Of a stretch of 64,000 nt of DNA, positions 24,931-35,173 are shown in pieces. This DNA comes from Circinella umbellata (Eukaryota; Mucoromycota; Mucoromycetes; Mucorales; Lichtheimiaceae): contig JAIWNF010000028.1 in the NCBI GenBank assembly GCA_025093555.1, positions 496,001 through 560,000 of the forward strand, read 5' to 3'. Every line of letters begins with the position of its first letter. Position 1 is the stretch's first letter. The notes beneath the pieces were generated by a model. The model had not been told where the DNA came from and ran no database searches. It was given only the letters and a program-made list of their open reading frames with translations. The translations under genes were made by a program, and so were the position numbers.

Positions 24931-25650
24931 TTTTAGGGGTATAGAATTTTTCTAGATCTGTTGTGTTGAATTCCGATTCTGGCACTTCATGATCATATTT
25001 TTCTCTTTCATCTTGTCATTGTTTGCATGTTAATGCAGTAAGCACATGGTCTTGCAAGTTACATAAGTGACGCTATTCAATCAAATATTATTATTACTAG
25101 TTTGTTAGCAATATGAATTTTGTCAATATAAGTCTAAATGGTTGTTTGAGATATACCTTGAAAGTGTATATTAACTTCAGCGTGTCATAGAAGCTGTCAA
25201 AATCAAACAATGACTAAGGTATATACATCTCGCCCACTTTATGAATGATATATATGTTGCTTTGCTTGTATATTGATAACAAAGTCCCAATAGACCCTAT
25301 GAGTTCTGTAAGTCTTAAATGGAGTTGTATAAATTAATTTTAAAATGCTGTGAGCTTACCAATCCAATCCATCTAAAGCACACATAGAGAACAGTCCTCG
25401 TCAAATGGTAGAGAGTTCAAATTTTGACATAAACAGGCGTTGCTGTTCATGGATGACAGTAGTTGTAACATTGGGTGCCTTCCATTCACAACATGAAATT
25501 TCAATTTTTTCAATCGTTACTAATGCATCAATCTTTCTTCCAATAATATTATGAACAGCAGCAAAACTGCCATCAGAACCATATAACCTTTTGTTATGTA
25601 GTCTTGATTTCTTAGTTTCAGTCGAAGCTTGCTCCCCACTATTTATAAAA
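24931..25650 (-). pseudogene. decayed gene with a D...ExK nuclease-like motif
   Basis: Minus-strand reading near 25640-25410 gives RLHNKRLYGSDGSFAAVHNI, then GRKIDALVTIEKIEISCCEW with the next residue Lys, then TTVIHEQQRLFMSKFEL and a stop. The spacing of Asp (KID) and Glu-x-Lys/Glu-Trp-Lys resembles PD-(D/E)XK nuclease folds, which recur in large fungal multigene families. Only this block is legible and stops interrupt the flanks. Function unknown; a match to an expanded Mucoromycota family is my inference from memory, not from a search. Confidence 0.4.
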
Positions 25651-25899
25651 CAGAGATTAGCAAAAGTATACTACACACATACACACACATATATATATAT
25701 ATATATACACTCATCTGTTATCCTTACAGTGAAATTTTGTAATCGGTATCCTCAAATGCGATACATAATATATTATAGCAAACTACCATTGAATCCAGCT
25801 CACTATAGGTATCAGATTTTCGGCTATTAGAATTAAGATATCATATCCTATGTAAAACTTATTAGTAACAGAAGCTGAATATAAAGATCTATAATGGCA

Positions 25900-27060
25900 A
25901 CCAGTGTTATATCAATCAAGTATAATAAAATAAAAGAGACGTTAAAAAGTCAACGAGACCCAAAAGAACAATAATTGAACTGAAGTTTATTAAAATAAAA
26001 TATTATCTCTATTTATATGAATCTTATTATCAGTGGGATATATTGATATATGTATACGTAAGATTTATATTTGTCATGGCCATGTGAATTATGAATATAA
26101 GATTAATGATATTAAGATTAGACTTTGAGCGGTTGACGATATGATATATCTACGCAGCTGTAACCGTATATCATTATAGAAGACGGACTTCTGTGTTCTT
26201 ATAAATCATGGTCCAAATAGGGAAATACACGAAATGTCAGCAAAGCATAATTAAAGATACGCTATACTTTAATAATTAGAATGACAAATAATTATCTTTA
26301 TGAATAATATGTGTTGGATACAACAACCAGGAAGAAAAGTACTTACAAATATTCTATAATATCAATAACTTGCAAGGTTTCATTATCCAAATCTGATTGC
26401 AATAAGTAGGTTAATCTTTTTTTATTGATGATTCTTTATATGGTTAATAAAATAAAATTTGTTATTTAAGAATTAAGTTAAAATTGATAAAACCTTTATA
26501 TAGTATAACTTTAATTATTATATATAATAAAAGAAGAAAAATAATGATAAATCCTTTTTTATGATATTTATTTTGAAGAAAAAACTTAGATTTAACTTTT
26601 ATTGTTATTTCTTTTTTCTTGTTCTTTTTAGAATTAATAATCTTTATAAAGATATCAATTAAAAAAGATAAAATAATAAATATTATATCTAATAATAGAA
26701 AAATCTTTTAATAATTAAAACTCTTAATAATAAATAAATATTCTCTTTAATAATTATATCCAGACTGGTAAGGAGGATATTAAGTTACAGTAGTAACTTG
26801 CTCTATCCCTCAATGTGTAAGTTCCCCCCCTCCCGGAAACTTACACAGTGACTCTTTGCCGAATCTTTCTCTTAGAGAAAGGTTCTTGAAACTCCATAGA
26901 AAAATTTTAATTTTTTGTCTTGGCAGTTTCAACATGTGTATCTTTTACAGATAAATCTTTTAATTAATATATCTTTAATTATTATTTATTTTTAATTAAT
27001 TCCCTAACATATATTTATGCTGCGATAGCTTTTTTAATGAATGGCGAGCATTCCTTTTAC
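25900..27060. other. extremely A+T-rich spacer with a G+C-rich hairpin island
   Basis: From about 26400 to 27010 the DNA is almost pure A/T except for 26760-26905. That stretch holds a G+C-rich segment with nested palindromes: AAGTTACAGTAGTAACTT, and GTGTAAGTT...AACTTACAC around a C-rich loop. No coding frame. The texture resembles fungal mitochondrial intergenic DNA with GC clusters (inference). Confidence 0.5.
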
Positions 27061-27078
27061 ACTACATATTTGTTTTCA

Positions 27079-27430
27079 TTAGAATCTTACATAATAGGCA
27101 TTTATAGTATACAAACAATATATTTCTTTTTCTCTATTACTAACCTGTAAAAATTCGCTTATTACTTGCATAGAATCATCACACAGTTCTTCGATCTTCA
27201 CTTCATCTTTCATAAGCTTGTTCCAATCTTCTAGCTCAAATATATTCTGGTAGTACTGAGCATTTGATTTATGTGCGTGGTCAACAATTAAAGAAAGCGT
27301 CAATCTAATAAAAAGAAAATCGTTAATAAGTCAAGTCGACATTTCTGTAAAGAGAATGTAAGTATATAATAAACATACATACCAACTCATATTTTTCATA
27401 AAAGAGTCATTTGACTGCTAATCCTATAAA
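27079..27430 (-). pseudogene. possible exons of a decayed gene, family unknown
   Basis: A minus-strand frame at 27303-27079 reads LIVDHAHKSNAQYYQNIFEL, then EVKIEELCDDSMQVISEFLQ, followed by a donor-like GTTAGT. It is preceded across a likely intron (acceptor AG before 27306) by SFMKNMSW near 27400. It may be the 5' part of the same decayed gene as the block at 25.4-25.6 kb, split by the A+T-rich insert between them. Low certainty. Confidence 0.3.
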
Positions 27431-27474
27431 ATCGAAAGTGATAGCATATTTAATCGATCTTCAGAACTTTCCTT

Positions 27475-29228
27475 GGTCCAGTCCAGGTTTATACCCGGGG
27501 CTTAGATGTGGCTTAGAATTTTTTCTAAAATATTTTTATTTATATAAAAGTGCCTTTTAAGAAGTTCTATATATAGGATATATTTCTTATTTATATATAA
27601 AACCGTAAAAATATAGCTCAAAGTAGTAAAAAAAAACAAAAAAAAAGTTACAGATGAAACTTTTAACTTTTACCTTTTATGGTCCTCAGACTTTTTTTTG
27701 ACTCGGGGTTTTGACTCAGGCCATATTTGTTGTTACTGTTAATCTATATATAGTAAGATTAAAAAATTGAGTTTTATATAAAAAAAAAGTATAAAAAGAG
27801 CTAATATTTTGTTAATTCCCCTTTTTTTAACTTTTTTACTTTTAAACCTTTCTTTTTTTAACCACTATTATGCCTATTTATCAAGAACTTCCTAAGATTG
27901 ATAATCCAATCTTTTATTCTGCATCTGCTGCTGTTGATTATCTCTTTGAGAAAGGTGTTCTTTACTGTGAAATGGAATGTCTTACTTGTTCTCAATCAAT
28001 GCATCTAAACTGGAACCATGGTGCTAATGGTACATTCTGCTGTTATACTTGTAACCAAGAAAAAAGTATCCAGACTCATTCTTGGTTTAGTAAGCACCAT
28101 TTCAAGGTTTATAACTGCCTTGCTGTAGCTCGTCGTTTAATTGCAGGTCATTTTATGGCAATAGAGTAGCATCAAGATTATACGTTAGGATGGGAAGAAG
28201 CCAAAAAAATCAGGGAGGAACTATTTGATTTGATTGAACAGGATATTACTCACTCTTTAGAAGGTAATAAACTTTTTAATATATAGTAATTGATATAGTA
28301 ATTAATATAGTTACTATGTACTAATATATACATTTTATTTATAGAAGAACCTATTGGTGGTCAAGGTGTTATTGTTGAAATGAATGAGAGTAAGTTTGGT
28401 CAAACCAAAAATAACTTAAGGGGTACTCATGTTGAAGGTGTATGGGTTTTTGGTGTGGTAGAAGCAAATACTGATAAATGCCGATGTATTGTCTTTGAGG
28501 TGGAGCAACATAATAGACAGACACTTATTCTATTAATTTAAAAATACATTAAGCCTGAAACAATGCTTCATTCTGATGGATGGGCAGTATATAATACTGA
28601 TTGCTTGGAACAACTTAGATATTTGCATGAGTCAGTAAATCATACTATTGAGTATGTACATGAAAATAGAATGCATAATAATATAATAGAAGGTACAGTA
28701 TATCTCATCTACTTCATTATTATAAAGTATTCTTAATTTTATCTAATATATTATTAATTAGGTACTTGAACTGGTATTAAAAGATTTGTCCCTTACCAAG
28801 CCTATAAAAAAGAAAAATGCCAGGCTTACCTTAATTGGTTTATGTGGCAACGGCATAATGCTGATAATTTATGGGGTCAATTTCTTAATGCTTGTGCAAA
28901 TATTGCATTTATCTATAATAATGATAATGAAGAAAGTCACACATTCTGTGGAATTAGTCTAGATAAAGTTACCACTAGAAATACTAATAATCTAGTTGAA
29001 AATGATAATCAAGTTATAACTATAAGTGATAGTGATAGCACTAATAGTGAAATTGAAGATATAATATATCTTGGGACTAATTTAGAAGAAGAAGAAGTAG
29101 ATATTATTAATTAAAATATTCTAATAAAAGACAATTATCAATATACTTTCTTAAAAAAAAAAATTTAAAAGAAGGAAAACAGTCACATAGAGGGAAGACA
29201 GTCACCCAGTATAAACCTGGACTGAACC
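27475..29228 (+). mobile_element. Merlin/ISXO2-like DNA transposon (dead copy)
   Basis: Terminal inverted repeats of 20 bp, 19 identical: left 27475-27494 GGTCCAGTCCAGGTTTATAC, right 29209-29228 its inverse with one change. They enclose a transposase gene in the expected orientation. Size about 1.75 kb fits Merlin elements. I see no convincing 8-9 bp target duplication. The right end is directly followed by the MULE target duplication at 29229. The element is inactive because its gene has three nonsense codons. Confidence 0.8.
27870..29114 (+). pseudogene. ISXO2-like (IS1595/Merlin) transposase, broken
   Basis: Exons read as 27870-28263, 28345-28692 and 28762-29114. N-terminal zinc ribbon: CEMECLTCSQSMHL, then FCCYTCNQEKSI. 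The DDE core has VIVEMNESKFGQTKNNLRGT, VEGVWVFGVVE, MLHSDGWAVYNTDCLEQL (second Asp), and SVNHTIEYVHENRMHNNIIE (Asn and Glu). Family members normally have IDES at the first site; here it is MNES, so the first Asp is Asn. Nonsense codons: TAG at 28167-28169, TAA at 28539-28541, and TGA at about 28768-28770 where family members have Trp after IEGT. The tail is Asn/Asp/Glu-rich. All these marks say it cannot make active transposase. Confidence 0.85.
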
Positions 29229-29237
29229 TGTGAGTAA
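29229..29237. repeat. left 9-bp target duplication of the MULE
   Basis: TGTGAGTAA, identical to 32884-32892 on the other side of the element. Nine-base duplications are the hallmark of Mutator-like insertion. Confidence 0.9.
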
Positions 29238-29433
29238 GGGTGTCACTAAAAAAGGTGTACAATCAAAAAGGTGTACTTTTTGAAAGAGCGACATAGAAAA
29301 CAGAGTCACGGTATGAATAGCAGGAAAAAAGTACACTTTTTTCTCAAATGGCTGTACATGAAAAAAGTGCACTTTTTTTACTCTGTTCCTGAAACACGAA
29401 ATATTCGAATCTTAAAACTATTGCTATACAATA

Positions 29434-32322
29434 ATGTCAAAATACATTACTTTTTTCCAAAAAAAATTTGAAACAAAGCCTTATGAGGAAGAAGCAGCCG
29501 CTGAATTTGACAACGAAAAGAAAAAGTAATAATTATGAGTGTACTTACTATCAATCAAATGACTTTTTTTTTCCTAATGACTTGACTTATTGTTCTACAG
29601 ATATGTTAATTTTTCTTTGGATATCGGATGGTCTATGCGTAAGATTTATGGTCCTCGAAAGCAAAAAAACGACGTCCATACATATTTGAAAAAATGTAAT
29701 GGTTTTGTGCGCTGCAATGAGAAAGGTTGCAGATTTTATTTGAAGGAGTTACGTCCGCAATTCGATGTAAAACTGATCAACAAACAATGTACTGTCATTG
29801 GATGCCAGAATTGTGGAAGCATTTTGGAGCATGTCAACACGTGCACAGCAGAAGTACGTTTTCGTTTTGTTCATACGAAATGCAAGCTGGAGCAAATTGG
29901 AAACCATAATCATGGTTCATATGTGTCTAAGCATTTGTCTGAGGAAGAGAAAGACAAATTGACCGAGAGATTAATGGGTGATCCAATAGTGACACCAAAG
30001 GCCGCTGTACAAGGGATCAATCGTCGAACTGGCCAGATTGTTGATTCAGTAGTCGATATCAACCCAATTCTAGGTACTCGGGACAGGGTTGAGTACGAAT
30101 TGAATAAAAGACGCGAGCAAATCAACATGCCAAGAAGAGGCGAATTTCTCGGTGAATTTGGAAAGATAATGAACAATTACACTGGATATTTTCTTTATGC
30201 CCAAGTTATTCCAGGCTCGTTTCTCTTGATGTATAGATCACTGTCCATCAAAAAATACTGTCGATTCAGTGATTTACCAGCTGTTACTGATGTTACATAC
30301 AAGGCGATAGAAAAAGGATACTATCTTTGCACGACTGTTATGTACATCAAAGAATTAAAAAAACATGCTGTCATTTTTCAAGCAGTTATGGATGGGTTGT
30401 CTCACAATTATTTCGCACAGTATTTCTTTGCGTTCTTTATTGAATATCAAGTAAAATTCGATGGTGAAAATTCGTTCCTTGGGATGATGATAGACTTCTC
30501 CTTAGCCCAAAAAAAAGGATTTCTACAAGCCTACCAGCAGTACACTGGAAAGAATGATGGGATGCGTTTTTTGAAAGGATGCTATATGCATTGGATGCAA
30601 TCTGTTCAGCGAATTAGCAGCAATCATAACATCATCCCGTACGACGAAGCTGACAAATTTCGACAATTGGTATACACAATTCGAACCACCAAAGATGCTG
30701 AAGAATTTTGTCGTTCATGTAATGAAGTAGTTACACGTTATAAAAATAGTTACAAATGGCTCCAATGGTGGCTCCAACCATCCATTAGTAGCATGATTTT
30801 TCGACATTGCATGGGCATGGATGATAATCTTCGTAAGCATCCTTATAGGACAACAAATGCGGTAGAATCATTTCATCGCAATCTATACAGAGATACAATC
30901 CACCACCTACCCCTTTCTCTTGCTCTTCCGCAAATTCTCAACTACATTCGCTCAGACGAACGTATTCTTGCTAATTACGAAAAGCATGCTGTACCTGCTA
31001 CATATAACCGCGCACCACGAGCAACACAAAAAAGATCATCAAAAAAAAATGTTAACGACGGACGCCCGCCAGATGTCACTAACAAACTTATTGATGAAAA
31101 GTTTATAAAAGAACCATCACTCGACCTTTCCCATTTCAATGGTCAGCAACATCAACAACATCAATCTATCGAAGTAGAAGAAAAAACCAGAAAAAAAATA
31201 TCCATTCACACAAATAGGAACATCTCGAAAGAAATCTTGGATGTATCCAACCAAAATCCAATTGGCCTTGCCGATGAACGATCAATTCACCTGCTTAATA
31301 TACAAGTTAACCCATTTACAAACGATGATATTGAACATATGGCCGAGGATACAGAAAATGGAACGAATGATATTATGCAGCATATTATGAATATCAAATC
31401 AAATGAAGCTAAAGAAGACAAAGAAGAAGAAAATAATACCGAAGAGGCGAGTGTAGTGAAGGAGGAAAATATAAAGAAGATTGGAAAAAATCATGAAAAA
31501 GACGTTAAAAAAACAAAGAAAGGTGAAAAACCTAATCCGAAAAGAAAGCCAGAAAACGATCTTGATGACCTTTGGCCTACCCTCAAGAAAACCAATCGAA
31601 AAAAAACAAGGTATTCAACATAAACTAAGGTAAGTAAATTGAGACGAAAATACTAATTCGAGTTGTTTAGTTTTGTCCATACAGATATTCCCACTGAATG
31701 CTCTGTTGGATTGAAAACGATCAAAAGTGATGGGTATTGCGGTTACCGTGCTCTTGCTTTACAATTGCATGGCGATCAAAATCAGTATATTAAAGTAAAA
31801 CAGACTATGCTGTCTCATCTTAATGCCAATTATGAGTTTTATCGAGACATCCTCTGTGATGGCCGTGATAATATTATGAAGCATCTAATTAATCGATTGG
31901 AATTTGGCATAACACCTGAAACAGCACACCATACAAGTTGTAGTTCAGATTACTGGTTTGATGCCCTAAGGGATTCACAGATTGCTGCAGACGCATACAC
32001 TACACCCATTGCAGTCGTTACGGATAATACACATCATTGGAAATCTGTTCTCTACCTACCTTTTACTATCCCTTCAGATACCAACCGACACCCACAGCCA
32101 CTCAACCTATTCCATTGTTCAAATCATTTCAGTGTGGTTGATCTTATCCCATCCAGGACACGCCATATGGAATGGCCCGCCGTAAGACCTTATCATAAAG
32201 CTGGATGGAATTTTCTTGGTCTCACTGCTGATTATAAAACTACATGGAGATATCTTCACAGAAAACGTCTTACTCGAGAAGATATTGAATTTTTTGAGGC
32301 AATTGGTACAAGCATCATTTAG
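29434..32322 (+). CDS. MULE transposase, probably spliced in frame to an OTU cysteine protease domain
   Basis: Proposed exons 29434-29525, 29601-31610 and 31671-32322 give 917 aa; without the last splice the frame ends at 31623 (about 700 aa). Exon 1 starts MSKYITFFQKKFETKPYEEE. Near residues 60-160 a Cys/His cluster (CNGFVRCNEKGC, CQNC, GNHNHG) looks like a WRKY/GCM-type zinc DNA-binding domain. The DDE core has VTDVTYKAIEKGYYL (Asp), MMIDFSLAQKKGFLQAY (Asp) and RTTNAVESFHRNLY (Glu). A Lys/Glu-rich linker follows. The intron 31611-31670 (GTATTC...TACTAATT...TTTAG) restores frame into the OTU domain. There KSDGYCGYRALALQLHGDQ holds the Asp-Gly-x-Cys nucleophile motif and CSNHFSVVDL the catalytic His. 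OTU proteases cleave ubiquitin-like modifiers; the role in transposition is unknown. Confidence 0.75.
31611..31670 (+). other. candidate 60-nt intron joining transposase and OTU domain
   Basis: Donor GTATTC at 31611, branch-like TACTAAT near 31651, acceptor TTTAG at 31666-31670. Its removal skips the TAA at 31621-31623 and keeps frame (phase 2). A stronger-looking donor GTAAGT at about 31630 would not restore frame into the OTU region. cDNA would decide. Confidence 0.5.
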
Positions 32323-32883
32323 GAATTTATAAAATACAAGATAGATGCAAATATAATAGAATAAACAGCATAAAAATGTTTAAAAATAAAGAGATAAATG
32401 AATGACTTATATGTCAAAATTGTGAAAGAGAACTAAAAACAATAACGGCCAGGGCTCTCGTAATAATTAATATATTTATAATGAAGACAATGTCTCCATA
32501 AAATTGACAATATTTTAAGCATAGTAATTCATTATATAGAATACAAAGTATAATGTGTAATTCTAAGTTTGCTATAAAAATGACCAGTATGTTTTTGGCA
32601 TAGTTTTACTTGTTTTCTTTTTTCATTATATTACAACTAGTAAGGAGATAATATTGCTTTTCAGTATTTTAAAAGTTGATACGTAAATTTTTTTTGATAT
32701 TGATTATTATGAAATTATTTTGGTTGACCACAATAAATATTATGCTTTGACATATTGTATAGAAAAATGCATCAGGTGTACGATCAAGCTCTCCAACCCA
32801 ATTGTACACCTTTTTCCGTGACTGCTAGTGCGGGATTTAAAAAAGTACACCTTTTTAATTGTACACCTTTTTTCGTGTTTCCC

Positions 32884-32892
32884 TGTGAGTAA
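32884..32892. repeat. right 9-bp target duplication of the MULE
   Basis: TGTGAGTAA, matching 29229-29237. Confidence 0.9.
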
Positions 32893-34850
32893 TATCTTAT
32901 ACATGACTTACTCTACCAAAGAGATATACTCTATAAACAGGCCCAAGTTTACTCCATTTCTCAAGGCATGCTTGTTCGTTTTCAAGATACTCAAGTGTTG
33001 AACCATATAAAAAGTTACTATATGGTACTATAGGACAGTTATTGTTTTTATTCTAGTAAAAAAATAAAACATTTGTACAGTATAAATAAACTAATAGTTA
33101 GAAAGAGAAAAATCGCTGTTCTGATTTATAAAAGGAAAAAGAAACCAATATATTATATAGACATGGTGGCAAGCTATAATAACTACCTTTTTAGAAATCT
33201 ATTATCAGTAAAGTGTATAAGCAGAAATAATTACAACAGCAGTCATAATCATTTTCATATGATTATGTTGTTGGTTTTTTTAATTTTAAAATGAATTTTC
33301 AATAATTCCCATGTTTTAATCTTTAAAAGAACTAGAACAAGAAGAAAAGTTGGGAAAAGTCGTGAATTGATATAAAGAAATATGTAGCTACTTATTTCTC
33401 CAAAAAAAAAAGGGAAAAGAGATTCACCATTAGTATTTTTAAGGTGAGTTTATTAATAAAGCTTAACAAAAGCGTATGTATTTTCAGCATGATTGGGCTT
33501 CAAAATGTACATCACTTCCTCATAAGATAGTAACAGGAACAAACATATATGCAGTATGCTAAATGAAAAAATTAGTATTAAGAAAACGTTTGCTTTTATA
33601 TATGCAACTACTAGAAGTGATCAGTTGTAGTATGAACGATGTCACTATGTATTATAATAATAAGTTATAATCATATTAGCAATTATTACAACATGATCAA
33701 TACTACTAATGATTAAAAGTATTCTATGAATTAGAATTACGTCTACTTATAAATAAAGCCATATAATCAGTGAATCATCATTTCTACACATATAACCGTC
33801 CAGACTCAGTATGTAATAGAAGTCCATACTTCACATCAAGTTAGAAATCAAATCGGGCTGGGAATATTAGTGAACAGTGTTGTAGACATACTACTAACGA
33901 GACCAATAATAATTATCAGTGCGTTTCTACAAATTACTGTAACTCAATAATACTTTTTTTTTCTGAATTGAAAGGTATTTATAAAGTATTTAATATCACA
34001 ACTATACTGTAATTGATGATGCATGACCCATAATTATGATGGTAAACTATGTAAGCCAGTAAATTCTATGACCATATAATAAACAGCTTTTATGTCGCTA
34101 TTGATAAATAAAGCTAAATAAGTGTTAATGGGTCCAAAAGCAAAATAAAATAGAAATATTCTTATGCTTCAAATGATATGATTTCCCACTTGATAGGCGA
34201 TCTGCATACTACTCCTTAAAAAACGTCTTACCATCTGACACTGGCTGATGGTAAGCAACTTAAAAGCACATGTATTATTCATAACAGCGGTATATATTTT
34301 ACTTACTATTACATTTTGATAAAAAGTAATAAGTGGACATCAAGTATTACAACAACTAAAAAATTCTATAGAACTTGTCAAAGTGACAGGGTATTTCCTG
34401 TTTCAATTTCGCCATTGATAAGAGAAAACGAAATATACGTTTATTTATATATTCGACTCCTCTGTATCATAGTTTATTGATTTATTATATTCAAATGACT
34501 TTGAAAAAGAAAGTTTCTGGGAATTATATCATATAGTATAAATGGTTCTTTTTGATAGGGAAATCATGCTCCAAATAATACAAGTATGTATAGTTATGTA
34601 TGTTTCAAATGATAATTCTATTCCCCACTTAAATAAGTATCTGCAACGTGAATATTCTTTAAAAAAAAGTATTAACATAAGGTGAAATCAACTGATAGTG
34701 TGACCTATTTCTGAAAAAAATACTCTGTGTTATGCAGAACAATAGTAGTAGCATACAACATAGGACCAACAACACGTCAATATTGAAATAAATAAATGCA
34801 AACCCAAATGTTATGGGAAAGTTCTGAAGTGTGAAAAAAAAATCAAAAGC
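32893..34850. other. 2-kb spacer without recognisable gene
   Basis: A+T-rich. Contains a diverged direct duplication: a block at about 34160-34245 and one at about 34595-34680 share TTCAAATGATA, TTCCCACTT, ATCTGCA and a following AAAAAA run. No coding signal. Confidence 0.45.
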
Positions 34851-34857
34851 TATAAAA
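34851..34857 (+). promoter_or_regulatory. TATA box of the small secreted-protein gene
   Basis: TATAAAA at 38 bp before the ATG at 34889, a spacing that fits a short 5' leader. Confidence 0.55.
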
Positions 34858-34888
34858 AGAAAGAAAGTCCATTGAACATTATTAAAGC

Positions 34889-35173
34889 ATGCCTAGTTTT
34901 TCGAGTATCGCCACCGCCACAGGTGTTGCCATTTTTGCCCTCATTATGATTGGTACTACTACCTCAACTTCCGAGGTAGAAAATACCATTCAGACTCAAC
35001 AAGAAAGTACTACAGAATCTGGTGCTACTGTTGCTGGCTATGATGAAAAAGGATCGGCTGAGAAGAACGAACCGGTTGTCAAGGCATCAAAGCCAATGGG
35101 AACCTCGTTTCAAAATCATTGGGCTTGGTTTAATTTGAGAAGATACACATTGAGTTACTCATATTTACTGTAA
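34889..35173 (+). CDS. small putative secreted protein
   Basis: 94-aa frame. Residues 1-27 look like a signal peptide (MPSFSSIATATGVAIFALIM, then GTTTSTSEV, a plausible cleavage region). The rest is Thr/Glu/Ser-rich with no cysteines (ENTIQTQQESTTESGATVAG, then KPMGTSFQNHWAWFNLRRY). A TATA box lies just upstream and the leader is A-rich, which favours a real gene. No family recognised. Length and composition fit small secreted or wall-associated fungal proteins; a role as effector is speculation. The 3' end could be spliced (GG|GTTTAA at about 35127), which would change the C terminus. Confidence 0.45.
   Translation: MPSFSSIATATGVAIFALIMIGTTTSTSEVENTIQTQQESTTESGATVAGYDEKGSAEKNEPVVKASKPMGTSFQNHWAWFNLRRYTLSYSYLL

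Larger units (their letters stand above)
29238..32883 (+). mobile_element. Mutator-like element (MULE) carrying transposase plus OTU domain
   Basis: 3646-bp element bounded by perfect TGTGAGTAA duplications. Ends are inverted repeats: left GGGTGTCACTAAAAAAGGTG, right (inverse) GGGAAACACGAAAAAAGGTG, both continuing TACAAT. Subterminal GTGTAC/GTACAC words repeat about five times in the left 150 bp and three times in the right 100 bp, probable transposase-binding sites. It encodes a long transposase and an OTU-like protease region in the same direction. An intact target duplication and long open frames indicate a recent, possibly still functional copy. It inserted next to the right terminus of the Merlin-like element. 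Confidence 0.92.

Noticed and set aside
29209..29237. TGTGAGTAA beside the Merlin terminus taken as a Merlin target duplication.
   Set aside because: No matching copy exists left of 27475, whereas a perfect copy exists right of the MULE at 32884.
31613..31636. Consensus donor GTAAGT just after the transposase stop as the true fusion splice site.
   Set aside because: It lies after the TAA and does not put the OTU region in frame with either available acceptor, so the GTATTC donor at 31611 is preferred.
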